Shown: one piece after another, positions 36,504 through 44,702 of the stretch
Layout: each line of letters opens with the position of its first letter
Position numbering within the stretch: the stretch's first letter is position 1
Notes under the pieces: model-generated
Database searches by the model: none
What the model saw: only the letters and a program-made list of their open reading frames with translations
What the model was told of the DNA's origin: nothing
Translations under genes and position numbers: made by a program
Source: Shewanella canadensis
GTDB taxonomy: Bacteria > Pseudomonadota > Gammaproteobacteria > Enterobacterales > Shewanellaceae
DNA: 64,000 nucleotides
Assembly: GCF_003966225.1 (NCBI RefSeq)
Contig: NZ_RXNU01000003.1
Span: forward strand, 372,001 to 436,000
Direction of reading: 5' to 3'

Positions 36504-36977
36504 ATGAGTTACGAAAACGCCTTTCATTGGATTATCGATTTTCTTGAGCAGGAGTCTGTTCCCTATATGATCATGGGCGGACTCGCGGCATATGCATACG
36601 GCTCCGATAGAGAGCTTTACGATGTCGATCTCTACCTTCCTCAGTCGGCATTAAAAAGAGTCACCGATTTTGGTGAGCAATTTAAGACCTTTGGCCCTGC
36701 CAGATACCGAGATGAATTCTGGGATATTGAGGGAACACAATTTATTATAAGTGGTGTAAAAGTTGAAATCACCACCGATGATAACTGCCGATTCTTTAGT
36801 GAGAAAGACTCTATGTGGATTGAGCTGGAGATCGACTTTGATTCTACAGTCACCAAAAATATTTTTGGTCGTGAAGTCGAAGTGATGAAGCTTGAAGATT
36901 TGTTAAGCTATAAAAAGCAATTAGCCCGGGATGTCGATCTGGATGATGTCAGCAGGCTGGAGGAGGTTATCCGATAA
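36504..36977 (+). CDS. Nucleotidyltransferase-fold protein (MNT/AbiEii-like)
   Basis: 157 residues. The N-terminal part shows the Pol-beta-type signature: MGGLAAYAYGSDR with G25-G26, then D40-V-D42, the pattern of the GG/GS...DxD metal site. This points to an NTP-transferase fold as in MNT antitoxins or the AbiEii toxin, but no partner gene was found next to it. It could be a stand-alone defence- or tRNA-related enzyme. It follows the SDR gene by 40 bp, with AAGAAA upstream of the ATG. Confidence 0.6.
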   Translation: MSYENAFHWIIDFLEQESVPYMIMGGLAAYAYGSDRELYDVDLYLPQSALKRVTDFGEQFKTFGPARYRDEFWDIEGTQFIISGVKVEITTDDNCRFFSEKDSMWIELEIDFDSTVTKNIFGREVEVMKLEDLLSYKKQLARDVDLDDVSRLEEVIR

Positions 36978-37114
36978 TGAATAAATTACACTCAGATGAC
37001 CACTGCTGTTTCTCGGTTTAATATAACCTGACAATAATTTGCTGGGAGAACGTCCATCAAAAAGTACCTAAAAATCCGAATGGCCTATAACTGAATGTCT
37101 TATGGCCGATTTAT

Positions 37115-37166
37115 TACTTAAACATCTGGGTGTTCCCATATATGGAAACACCCAGATGTTTAAGTA
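37115..37166. repeat. 52-bp near-perfect palindrome
   Basis: The 26-bp left arm (37115-37140) is the reverse complement of the right arm (37141-37166) with a single mismatch and no spacer. It could extrude as a cruciform or form a strong RNA hairpin. An additional imperfect hairpin (GGCC-ATAA/TTATGGCC) lies at 37082-37107. It is about 140 bp after the nucleotidyltransferase gene and has no T-run, so it is not a simple terminator. Confidence 0.85.
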
Positions 37167-37204
37167 TTGGAAAAATGCCTGAATTCATGATCCTAAGTGT
37201 ATCT

Positions 37205-37240
37205 AGTAACTTAATGGTAATCGTTATTAACATGGTATTC
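37205..37240. repeat. Direct repeat, copy A (16-bp core)
   Basis: AGTAACTTAATGGTAA at 37205-37220 is identical to 37507-37522. The following ~18 nt are similar (…ATTAACATGGTAT versus …ATTACCAAGGTAT). The two copies bracket the 30-codon ORF at 37365-37457. Confidence 0.7.
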
Positions 37241-37364
37241 GAACCGCCCACACCCTAGGGGAAGCCTAATGAACAATTTAGACATGGCTTAGAGAACCGC
37301 CGGAAGAGGATGCACAGCTAGCTGTCAGGGGGGCGTGTTAGTTGAGCAAGATTAGTGTCGTTGC

Positions 37365-37457
37365 TTAATCGTCTGATGATATGTAATACAGAATTGAACT
37401 CGCGATACATAATAAACCGATAATCGCCAAAATCAGTCCGAGATCTATGTGCTCCAT
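37365..37457 (-). CDS. Candidate 30-aa small membrane protein
   Basis: ATG at 37457 with AAGGGAT at proper spacing opens a 30-codon ORF. The product begins MEHIDLGLILAIIGLLCIASS and is one transmembrane helix with an acidic tail, similar in size and kind to KdpF or other small membrane regulators. A TATACT -10-like hexamer lies 36 bp upstream on the same strand (37493-37498). No kdp genes are nearby. It would be missed by most annotation. Confidence 0.5.
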   Translation of the reverse strand: MEHIDLGLILAIIGLLCIASSILYYISSDD

Positions 37458-37506
37458 GCTATCCCTTAACGGTCCTTGTTAATGATGCTGAAAGTATAGC
37501 TGTGAC

Positions 37507-37542
37507 AGTAACTTAATGGTAACGACAATTACCAAGGTATAA
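37507..37542. repeat. Direct repeat, copy B, in front of the small membrane ORF
   Basis: Second copy of the AGTAACTTAATGGTAA repeat. It also contains an internal inverted repeat GGTAA-cgacaa-TTACC. Located about 50 bp before the 30-codon ORF's start, where an operator would be expected. The remaining 37543-37727 contains no gene. Confidence 0.6.
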
Positions 37543-37727
37543 AGTTGAACTGGCCCCAGCAGTTTTTTAATGGGGCTGTTCATAACCAAAATTGAAGTGT
37601 CTATAAAAATCGGAGGGGCGGGGAGATCAACTGTTCCATAATTATTTATGTAGTTTGCAAGATATGAAGTCCGCTATATCGACTTCATATCTATGTGAAT
37701 ACGGCAGGCACTTAATTTTATATTCGG

Positions 37728-39746
37728 TTATCTACCGTTAAGGCGAGAACTTATTTTGTCAATCTTCTGCTCCAGAGCGTCAAAGCGTCTGTGCATGATT
37801 TTCGCCAGATCATTACTTTGTAAGCCGACTGCAACATTGATCATTTTGACTCCAGAATCATCGCTGGCTGTCCAGGCTCGGCCGACAATTTGCTCAATAT
37901 CGTCCAATTCTATATTGTCAGCATTAACCGCCCGTCCTATGCCGTTATTCAGTCCGGAGGCTAGGATATAATCGCCGACTTTGACTACGCCATGTACTGC
38001 AGTATAGAGCTGCCCCAAAAAGCCAACCATTACGTAATTGTCTTGTACGTCCTGTGACGGCATATTGCCCAGCACAGCAGGGGCACGCGAAATCACCAAT
38101 AGATGATCGGCACCTTCGGTGCGTAAACTGACTCTGCCGCCAGTCACACCGACAATAGTTCCCCAGCGTAATTGCACATTGGTATCTTCGAGCTCAAGCC
38201 ATTCTGCGTAATCGGCCCCCTTGGTCGCATAACTGATGCCACCGCTACCATTACGCTCTATATGTTTCGCAAGTTTCATTCCGGCAACGGCGATATCGAA
38301 AGGACTGTTGGCGGCAAAATCCAGCAGGCCATTATCATAACCCCAGTTAAGATAGTCATTAATAACCCTCCCTTTAAAAAAGCAAGCTAACGCGTCATCT
38401 TTATCGAGAATATTGCAGATCGAGATTGAGGGGGGAGTGATATCATATGGAACACTAATACCAAAACTATCGATATCGATATTTGGTACAGGACTGGGTA
38501 AATCAATGAAAAAACCCGGGAAGCTAGTCACGGATTTAAATTTCAACCCCGTATCAACTTTAATCAAACCGCCTGTTATAAGCTCTGTAGGTGATTTAAA
38601 CAAGGAGTTGACAGAAGGTGGCAAGGTGTAATCCTGATCTGCGGTAAAACCGCGAATTTCACCTGCAACATTGTTATTCTTGTCAAAAAAAGTGACAAAT
38701 TTGTTCTTACCGCTGACGGGGTCATCGTGAGCCAGCTTGATGGCGACGCCATCAGCGCCACTACTGGAATTAGGGGAATCATTTTCAAACAGAGCAATAT
38801 ATTGTCCTCTTTGCTCGCTGTCGGCTTGATATTGACTGGTTGATTTAACATGTAACGCCGCTTGTGGGGATAAAGTACCTATACCCAGTTTATTGCCGCT
38901 GATGGTGCCTGAAACTTTCACAGTAGGAGTTTCCAGTCCCTTGGTTAGATTAGCTGGTAGATTAAATGTGACGGCCGATGAGGTAACTTTTATATCATCA
39001 TTGTGAATGTTTACATCACCATTGCTGGCGTTAACAGTGATAGCAGCATTCTGAATATCGACATTACCATCGACGTCGATGGCGATAACATCTTCAATGG
39101 TGCCATTACGGGAATCTAGGCTATATTCTGGATCGATCACTATGGTGTAGTCACCCCTGTGTTTGGCTTTTTCACCTGTACTCACTGTCAAAATATAGGA
39201 GCCTTCAAGCTCAGCAATGTCTGCTGGTAGCGAGGCCACTAAGGCCTTGTCATCGTAACTGACCAATGCCAGCGCCGTAGTCGCAAGTTCTAATGTGGGT
39301 TGATCGCCATTTTCAAAGTTACGCCCGCTCAAGGTGATGGTATCTTGTACCAGATCGATGGAGGCGCTGTAAATTTCCAGTTGGGTGCTGTAATACACGG
39401 CCTTGATGGTCAAGACGTAACTGGCAACATCTTTGGTAGATGGGCCAGTTTTTACCTTGAGGGTGTAATCGCCATCTTGTATATCGGCGGTGAGTTCTGC
39501 CAAAATCTGGGAATCAGAATGGCTTATCAGTGTCAGTTCTTGTTCTGCTAGGAAAACCTTTGGATTGCCCTTGGTAGTAAAGTTTACGCCTGAAATGCCT
39601 ATCTCTTCTTTGTCATAGTTTACCGCGATACTTTTGATTGCCAGTTCATTTTTCGCACTGGCGTTGGCAAAAGATACGCTCGACATGAAGATGAGAAGTG
39701 TGAGGAGAAACGATAGTGGATAATATGTTGATTTAAATCTAGACAT
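37728..39746 (-). CDS. Large secreted TIG/IPT-type protein with a tail-fibre-like C-terminus
   Basis: 672 residues. A signal peptide (...LLTLLIFMSSVSFANA) is followed by two IPT/TIG-like beta repeats (~residues 36-115 and 118-205: IAVNYDKEEIGISGVNF and ASIDLVQDTITLSGRNF). Next come DVDGNVDIQNAAITV-type turns, a coil-like region, and a C-terminal half with GADYAEWLE and VVKVGDYILASGLNNGIGRAV. The last pattern resembles the Peptidase_G2/phage-tail autoprocessing domain. The last ~25 residues form a coiled-coil (RFDALEQKIDKISSRL). Probably an exported adhesin-like trimer. GGAG precedes the start. Confidence 0.65.
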   Translation of the reverse strand: MSRFKSTYYPLSFLLTLLIFMSSVSFANASAKNELAIKSIAVNYDKEEIGISGVNFTTKGNPKVFLAEQELTLISHSDSQILAELTADIQDGDYTLKVKTGPSTKDVASYVLTIKAVYYSTQLEIYSASIDLVQDTITLSGRNFENGDQPTLELATTALALVSYDDKALVASLPADIAELEGSYILTVSTGEKAKHRGDYTIVIDPEYSLDSRNGTIEDVIAIDVDGNVDIQNAAITVNASNGDVNIHNDDIKVTSSAVTFNLPANLTKGLETPTVKVSGTISGNKLGIGTLSPQAALHVKSTSQYQADSEQRGQYIALFENDSPNSSSGADGVAIKLAHDDPVSGKNKFVTFFDKNNNVAGEIRGFTADQDYTLPPSVNSLFKSPTELITGGLIKVDTGLKFKSVTSFPGFFIDLPSPVPNIDIDSFGISVPYDITPPSISICNILDKDDALACFFKGRVINDYLNWGYDNGLLDFAANSPFDIAVAGMKLAKHIERNGSGGISYATKGADYAEWLELEDTNVQLRWGTIVGVTGGRVSLRTEGADHLLVISRAPAVLGNMPSQDVQDNYVMVGFLGQLYTAVHGVVKVGDYILASGLNNGIGRAVNADNIELDDIEQIVGRAWTASDDSGVKMINVAVGLQSNDLAKIMHRRFDALEQKIDKISSRLNGR

Positions 39747-39926
39747 TCTTTGTACTCCATTACATTTAAAGTTGGCTGAACAAAAAATAGACGATTCTTT
39801 TGCGTTGTCAATTTAATTACGAACTAAAAACTGACTATTTTAGGGGAGGGTTATATTAGAGCCTAAGTACTTACAGATAAGAATAAGTGACGCTTCTTTT
39901 GTGTGGAGGGTAATCGATCAATTCCA

Positions 39927-39956
39927 ACTTAACGATAACAGTCATTATCGTTAAGT
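39927..39956. repeat. 12-bp inverted repeat between ndh and the TIG gene
   Basis: ACTTAACGATAA (39927-39938) is the exact complement of TTATCGTTAAGT (39945-39956) with a 6-nt loop. No T-run. It could be a hairpin after ndh or an operator for the downstream TIG gene. Nothing else was found in 39747-40029. Confidence 0.6.
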
Positions 39957-40029
39957 CGTTTAAAACTAGAGACAACAATGTACACATAAAGGAAAGGGTT
40001 GTGTTAATCCACAGGCCCCACCATTTCAA

Positions 40030-41331
40030 TCAATGCAGCTTCATTCTTGGCCGTACCACGCGCATAACCTTCTCCGCAAACCATAAACCTATGGTCTTAA
40101 GTGTTCCGTGTATCGCTCTTTGGTGCATGCGATAGAGCGAGATATACACGAGCCTGGCGATTTTCCCCTCTACAAACATGCTGTTTTTTGTCAGGTTGCC
40201 CATCAGGCTGCCAACTGTGCTGAACTTGGATAGGTTAACCAAGGATCCGTAGTCGACATAGGTATAAGCTTCACGAGGTTCGCCATTGAGTTCATGGATA
40301 AGGTTTTTCTCTACACATTCAGCCATCTGATGCGCCGACTGCGCTCTGGGCGGGACAAAGCTGCCGTCGGCTTGTTTGCAGGCGCAGCAATCGCCGATGA
40401 CGTAGATAGCTTCGTCTATGGTACTGATTAAACTTGGCTTAACCAGTATCTGATTCGCCCTGTTTAATTCAAAAAGGTCGATGGCTTTGATGAAGTCAGG
40501 GGCTTTCACACCTGCGGCCCATAACATCAGGTTTGCCGCGATTACGTCGCCATCGGCGGTGACAAATCCCTCTGATGTGGCCTCACTGATCCGGGTATTC
40601 TCCATCACATTGACGCCTAGCTTACGAAGTTCCCGCCTGGCAGAGCTTGCAATGCGATCGGGCAGGGCGGGAAGGATGCGAGGACCGGCTTCAATCAGGT
40701 GTATGTTAAGTTTCTCGGCGGTCATCTTGCTTAGACCATAGATTTTGAGCATCTCGGTGACATGATACAGCTCTGCAGATAGCTCAACGCCGGTTGCGCC
40801 GCCTCCCACGATGGCGATATTAAGCTTATTGTTAGAGTCTGATTGATGAACCCGGGTAAAGCGGTCTAATAATGCATTATGGAATCGATTAGCTTGCTGG
40901 TGGGAGTCGAGAAAATAGCAGTGGTCTTTAACACCGGGAGTATTGAAATCATTACTGACACTCCCAATTGCGATCACTAACTTGTCATACTCGATGTGAC
41001 GCTCAGGCAGTAAGATGTAACCGGCATCATCGACAATCGGTGCCATGGTTAATTGCTTAACATCGGCATCTAACCCGCAAAAGGTCCCTAATTGGAATTG
41101 ATAACTATGTTTGGCTGCATGGGCAGAATAAACGACCCCATCGAGATCTGAGTCCAGAGAGCCCGTTGCGACCTCATGAAGCAGAGGTTTCCAGATATGG
41201 GTACGATTCTTGTCGATTAATAGGATCTGGGCTTTCTCTTTCTTTCCGAGTTTGTGCCCTAATTGAGTGGCAAGCTCCAAGCCTCCGGCTCCACCGCCGA
41301 CAATCACTATAACTGGCTTTGTCGTACTCAT
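40030..41331 (-). CDS. ndh: Type II NADH:quinone oxidoreductase
   Basis: 433 residues. It opens with VIVIVGGGAGGLELATQLG (FAD-binding) and has a second Rossmann motif IAIVGGGATGVELSAEL (NADH-binding). Other conserved segments are KPLLHEVATGSLD, WAAGVKAP and YVIGDCCA. It oxidises NADH and reduces quinone without proton pumping on the inner face of the cytoplasmic membrane. GGGAG precedes the ATG. It is a single gene. Confidence 0.9.
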   Translation of the reverse strand: MSTTKPVIVIVGGGAGGLELATQLGHKLGKKEKAQILLIDKNRTHIWKPLLHEVATGSLDSDLDGVVYSAHAAKHSYQFQLGTFCGLDADVKQLTMAPIVDDAGYILLPERHIEYDKLVIAIGSVSNDFNTPGVKDHCYFLDSHQQANRFHNALLDRFTRVHQSDSNNKLNIAIVGGGATGVELSAELYHVTEMLKIYGLSKMTAEKLNIHLIEAGPRILPALPDRIASSARRELRKLGVNVMENTRISEATSEGFVTADGDVIAANLMLWAAGVKAPDFIKAIDLFELNRANQILVKPSLISTIDEAIYVIGDCCACKQADGSFVPPRAQSAHQMAECVEKNLIHELNGEPREAYTYVDYGSLVNLSKFSTVGSLMGNLTKNSMFVEGKIARLVYISLYRMHQRAIHGTLKTIGLWFAEKVMRVVRPRMKLH

Positions 41332-41692
41332 CGTTATCTCCCTAAATTAACAGCAACTTATATTGGAGTAAGTGTTCAATAAATGCACTAGTCAATAATC
41401 CCGTTTTTTATTTGATGTCCAGTTTATCCCTCTGTCTCGTTGTCGGTGGGATTGTGCTTGTTAGTGCTAAGAAATAGTATGTCCAGCACTGGCGGGCTTG
41501 GAGAAGAGGGCTATCTTTAATGGGGTATATGGATACACAGAGTTAATAAGGTCAAGCTTTAAACTCTGATAAATGACCTACAGCTCTTTGATAAACAGAC
41601 TATTCTTAATCTATGCACTTCCCAATCAAAAACTTAATCATATAGCGACACCGAAACTTGAACTCAGGTATGACAGATAAGGAAGCTCAATT
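41332..41692. promoter_or_regulatory. Control region before the gamma-glutamylation cluster
   Basis: 361 bp between divergent ndh and the GS-family gene. GGTCA and TGACC arms occur about 25 bp apart near 41550-41573 and could be an operator. No confident promoter was assigned. Confidence 0.3.
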
Positions 41693-43060
41693 ATGGAAGC
41701 GAGACAGGTCAAGAGTATTCGTGACGCGATGGCCATTGTTGAAGAGCGTAAATTAACTCATGTTAAAGTTGGCCTGTTCGATATCGATGGTGTTATGCGC
41801 GGCAAATATATGTCCAAAGCGAAGTTTATCTCTTCGTTGGAGCGGGGTTTTGCCTTTTGTGATGTGGTGCTTGGCTGGGACATGAAAGACCAGCTCTATG
41901 ATAACGCTAAATATACCGGCTGGCATACAGGTTATCCCGATGCGCCGGTGCGCATATTACCCCACACCTGCCGGGATGTCGTGGGCGAAGAGGGGATGCT
42001 GCTCTTTATCGCTGAATTTGCTAAGGAAGCAGAGTCACTGTGCCCGAGGGGGGTATTACGCAGAGTCATAGAGAAAGCCGAGAAGATGGGGTTTTCGGCT
42101 ATGGCGGCGCTGGAGTATGAGTTCTTCCTTTTTAATGAAACCCCGCACTCCATTCGTGAAAAAAACTTTCGCAATTTAGAAACCGTAACCCCGGACTGGT
42201 TCGGTTACTCCATGATCCGCAACTCAGTTCATTCAGACCTCTATCAAGAGATATTGTCGATGGCGGAAACCATGGACTTTCCCATCGAAGGGATCCATTC
42301 AGAAACGGGTCCGGGAGTGATTGAGGCGGCCATCGCTGTCGATAACGTAGAGGCCGCCGCCGATAAAGGGGCACTGTTTAAAACCTTTATGAAAGTGCTG
42401 GCACAAAAACGAGGGCTGATGGCTACATTTATGGCCAAGTGGTCTGGTGATTATCCGGGGCAGAGCGGTCATATTCACCTGTCGCTACAAAATACAGATG
42501 GCTCTTCGGCGTTTTACGATCCCAGTCAGGCTCACAACATGAGTCAACTTCAACGGCACTTTCTGGCGGGTCAACAACAGTTAATGCCTGAGTTTCTCTG
42601 CATGATAGCGCCTACCATCAATAGTTATTCGCGTATGGTCCCGGGGTTTTGGGCGCCAACCGATGCGACCTGGGGGGTTGAGAATCGCACTACTGCTCTG
42701 CGTGTTATCCCGGGTTCCGCCAGTTCTCAACGGGTGGAATATCGTTTAGGCGCCGCAGACGCCAACCCCTATCTGGCTCTGGCAGCGGCTTTAGCTAGCG
42801 GTTTGTATGGCATTGAACATCAGTTAGAGCCCGGTGAACAGATTAAGGGAAACGCTTATGAGCAAACCCATGATGCATCGATAGCCTTACCTTCCACGTT
42901 ATGGGACGCCACTCAGAGACTTAAACAATCGAGCGCCGCAGAGCGCTTGTTCGGCAAGTCGTTTGTAGAGCATTACGCCATCAGTCGTGAGTGGGAAGAG
43001 CGTGAGTTTAGAAAGCATGTGAGTGATTGGGAGATGGAACGTTACTTTGAAATTATTTAG
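41693..43060 (+). CDS. Glutamine synthetase-family gamma-glutamyl ligase (PuuA/IpuC-like)
   Basis: 455 residues. GS-type active-site motifs are present: ALEYEFFLF, a SETGPGVIEAA segment, GHIHLSL, NSYSRMVPGFWAPTDATWGVENRTTALRV and RVEYRLGAADANPYLALAAALASGLYGIE. Spacing and the lack of GlnA-type sequence put it with gamma-glutamylpolyamine or alkylamide synthetases. It would couple glutamate to an amine using ATP. It is the first gene of a four-gene cluster with ALDH, Fe-ADH and amidotransferase, and probably makes the gamma-glutamyl intermediate. AAGGA precedes the start. Confidence 0.8.
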   Translation: MEARQVKSIRDAMAIVEERKLTHVKVGLFDIDGVMRGKYMSKAKFISSLERGFAFCDVVLGWDMKDQLYDNAKYTGWHTGYPDAPVRILPHTCRDVVGEEGMLLFIAEFAKEAESLCPRGVLRRVIEKAEKMGFSAMAALEYEFFLFNETPHSIREKNFRNLETVTPDWFGYSMIRNSVHSDLYQEILSMAETMDFPIEGIHSETGPGVIEAAIAVDNVEAAADKGALFKTFMKVLAQKRGLMATFMAKWSGDYPGQSGHIHLSLQNTDGSSAFYDPSQAHNMSQLQRHFLAGQQQLMPEFLCMIAPTINSYSRMVPGFWAPTDATWGVENRTTALRVIPGSASSQRVEYRLGAADANPYLALAAALASGLYGIEHQLEPGEQIKGNAYEQTHDASIALPSTLWDATQRLKQSSAAERLFGKSFVEHYAISREWEEREFRKHVSDWEMERYFEII

Positions 43061-43113
43061 TTTCGGTTGGCGTTTCTCGATAAAAATCAATTTCAGTCAG
43101 AGGTAGCTCGGCG

Positions 43114-44604
43114 ATGAAAAAATCTCAGCAAGCCAAGAATCGAGCAGAGTCTCAAGCCCTGTCTCAGTCTAAGTCTCAAGTAAAGAGTAAGGGTAAGAGT
43201 AAAGGTGACAAACCCGCCGCCAATGAGCAGCAGACCGTTTCTCCAATCGATGGCAGTGTTTATGTGAGTCGCCAACTTGCCGGTAAAGAACGGGTTAATG
43301 CCTGTGTCGACAGGGCGGTGCAGGCAAAGTTGAGCTGGCAGGCAACGGCGCTCGATACCCGTAAAGTGATATGCCAAAGGGCGATCGATATTTTGTTGAG
43401 CCATAAAGAGGAGATTGGCCTCGAGCTTAGCTGGATGATTGGGCGACCCATACGCTATACCGGCGGAGAGTTACATGGGGTTGCCGAGCGCAGCGAATAT
43501 ATGATCAGCGTGAGTGATGAAGCGCTCACTACCCTGACCCTATTGGAAAAGCCCGGATTGACCCGATACATCAAACGAGAACCCCTGGGTGTGGTGTTGG
43601 TTATCGCCCCCTGGAACTATCCTTTCCTGACCGCCGTCAACGCCATCATTCCGGCATTATTAGCGGGTAATTGCGTTATCTTAAAGCATTCGGCTCAAAC
43701 TCCTCTCTGCGCCGAGCGCTTCTACCAAGCCTTTGATGAAGCCGGGTTACCCGAAGGCGTATTTCAATTTTTGCACCTGAGTCACGAGAGCACCACCGAA
43801 CTGATTGGCTGCAAAGAGATCAACTACGTGGCATTTACCGGCTCGGTGGAAGGGGGCATTAGGGTTGAGAAGGCTGCCTTGGGGCGGTTTATTGGGGTGG
43901 GCTTAGAGCTGGGGGGAAAAGATCCCGCCTATGTGCGCCAAGACGCCGATATCGAAAAAGCCGTAGAGACCATTATAGACGGGGCTTTTTTCAATTCGGG
44001 CCAGTCTTGCTGCGGCATTGAGCGGGTCTATGTTCATCGAAGTGTTTATGATGAATTTGTCGCTCAATCGGTGGCGTTAACACTGCAATATAAACTCGGC
44101 CGAGCAGATGATCCCGATGCGACTCTGGGGCCTATGGTTCGGACATCCGCGGCCGATTTTGTTCGCGCCCAAGTGAAGGAGGCGATAGCACAGGGGGCAG
44201 TCGCGCATATCGATGAATCTCTGTTTGAGATGAGTCAGGAGGGGACGGCCTTTCTGGCACCTCAGATATTGACTCAGGTTAATCACCTGATGAGGGTGAT
44301 GACAGAGGAGTCATTCGGCCCCGTGATGGGGATCATGAAAGTCAGTGACGATCAAGAAGCCCTCGAGCTGATGAATGACAGCCCATTTGGCTTAACCGCC
44401 AGTATATTTACCAAAGATATTGAAACCGGGATCGCGTTAGGCGAGCTAATTGAAACCGGCACCTTTTTCCTCAATCGATGTGATTACCTTGACCCGGCTC
44501 TGGCCTGGACCGGCGTAAAACAGTCGGGACGAGGGTGCAGTTTGTCTCAACTTGGCTTTGACTATTTAACTCGGCCAAAATCATTTTATATCAAACATGA
44601 CTAA
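43114..44604 (+). CDS. Aldehyde dehydrogenase
   Basis: 496 residues. The catalytic Cys is in FNSGQSCCGIERVYVH, the general-base Glu in GLELGGKDPAYV, and the NAD-binding FTGSVEGG is present. The N-terminal ~40 residues are a Ser/Lys/Gln-rich tail with SKSQVKSKGKSKG repeats that is not part of the ALDH fold. In this cluster it would oxidise a gamma-glutamyl aldehyde. It is 53 bp after the GS-family gene. Confidence 0.85.
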   Translation: MKKSQQAKNRAESQALSQSKSQVKSKGKSKGDKPAANEQQTVSPIDGSVYVSRQLAGKERVNACVDRAVQAKLSWQATALDTRKVICQRAIDILLSHKEEIGLELSWMIGRPIRYTGGELHGVAERSEYMISVSDEALTTLTLLEKPGLTRYIKREPLGVVLVIAPWNYPFLTAVNAIIPALLAGNCVILKHSAQTPLCAERFYQAFDEAGLPEGVFQFLHLSHESTTELIGCKEINYVAFTGSVEGGIRVEKAALGRFIGVGLELGGKDPAYVRQDADIEKAVETIIDGAFFNSGQSCCGIERVYVHRSVYDEFVAQSVALTLQYKLGRADDPDATLGPMVRTSAADFVRAQVKEAIAQGAVAHIDESLFEMSQEGTAFLAPQILTQVNHLMRVMTEESFGPVMGIMKVSDDQEALELMNDSPFGLTASIFTKDIETGIALGELIETGTFFLNRCDYLDPALAWTGVKQSGRGCSLSQLGFDYLTRPKSFYIKHD

Positions 44605-44630
44605 GCCGTTTATTGTTTGAACGGCGCAAA

Positions 44631-44688
44631 TTATACCCAAACGACCTCGAAATGCGGATTCAGCATGTCGAGAAATGGCTTGGGTATA
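44631..44688. repeat. Palindromic intergenic repeat (ERIC/REP-like)
   Basis: TATACCCAA (44632-44640) and TTGGGTATA (44680-44688) are perfect inverted arms, and CTCGA/TCGAG are inner arms (44646-44650, 44668-44672). The form is like the TATACCC-type palindromic units dispersed in enterobacterial and Shewanella genomes. It lies between the ALDH and Fe-ADH genes, so it would be in the mRNA as a hairpin. Confidence 0.6.
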
Positions 44689-44702
44689 TCAGGGAGCGAT
44701 AG

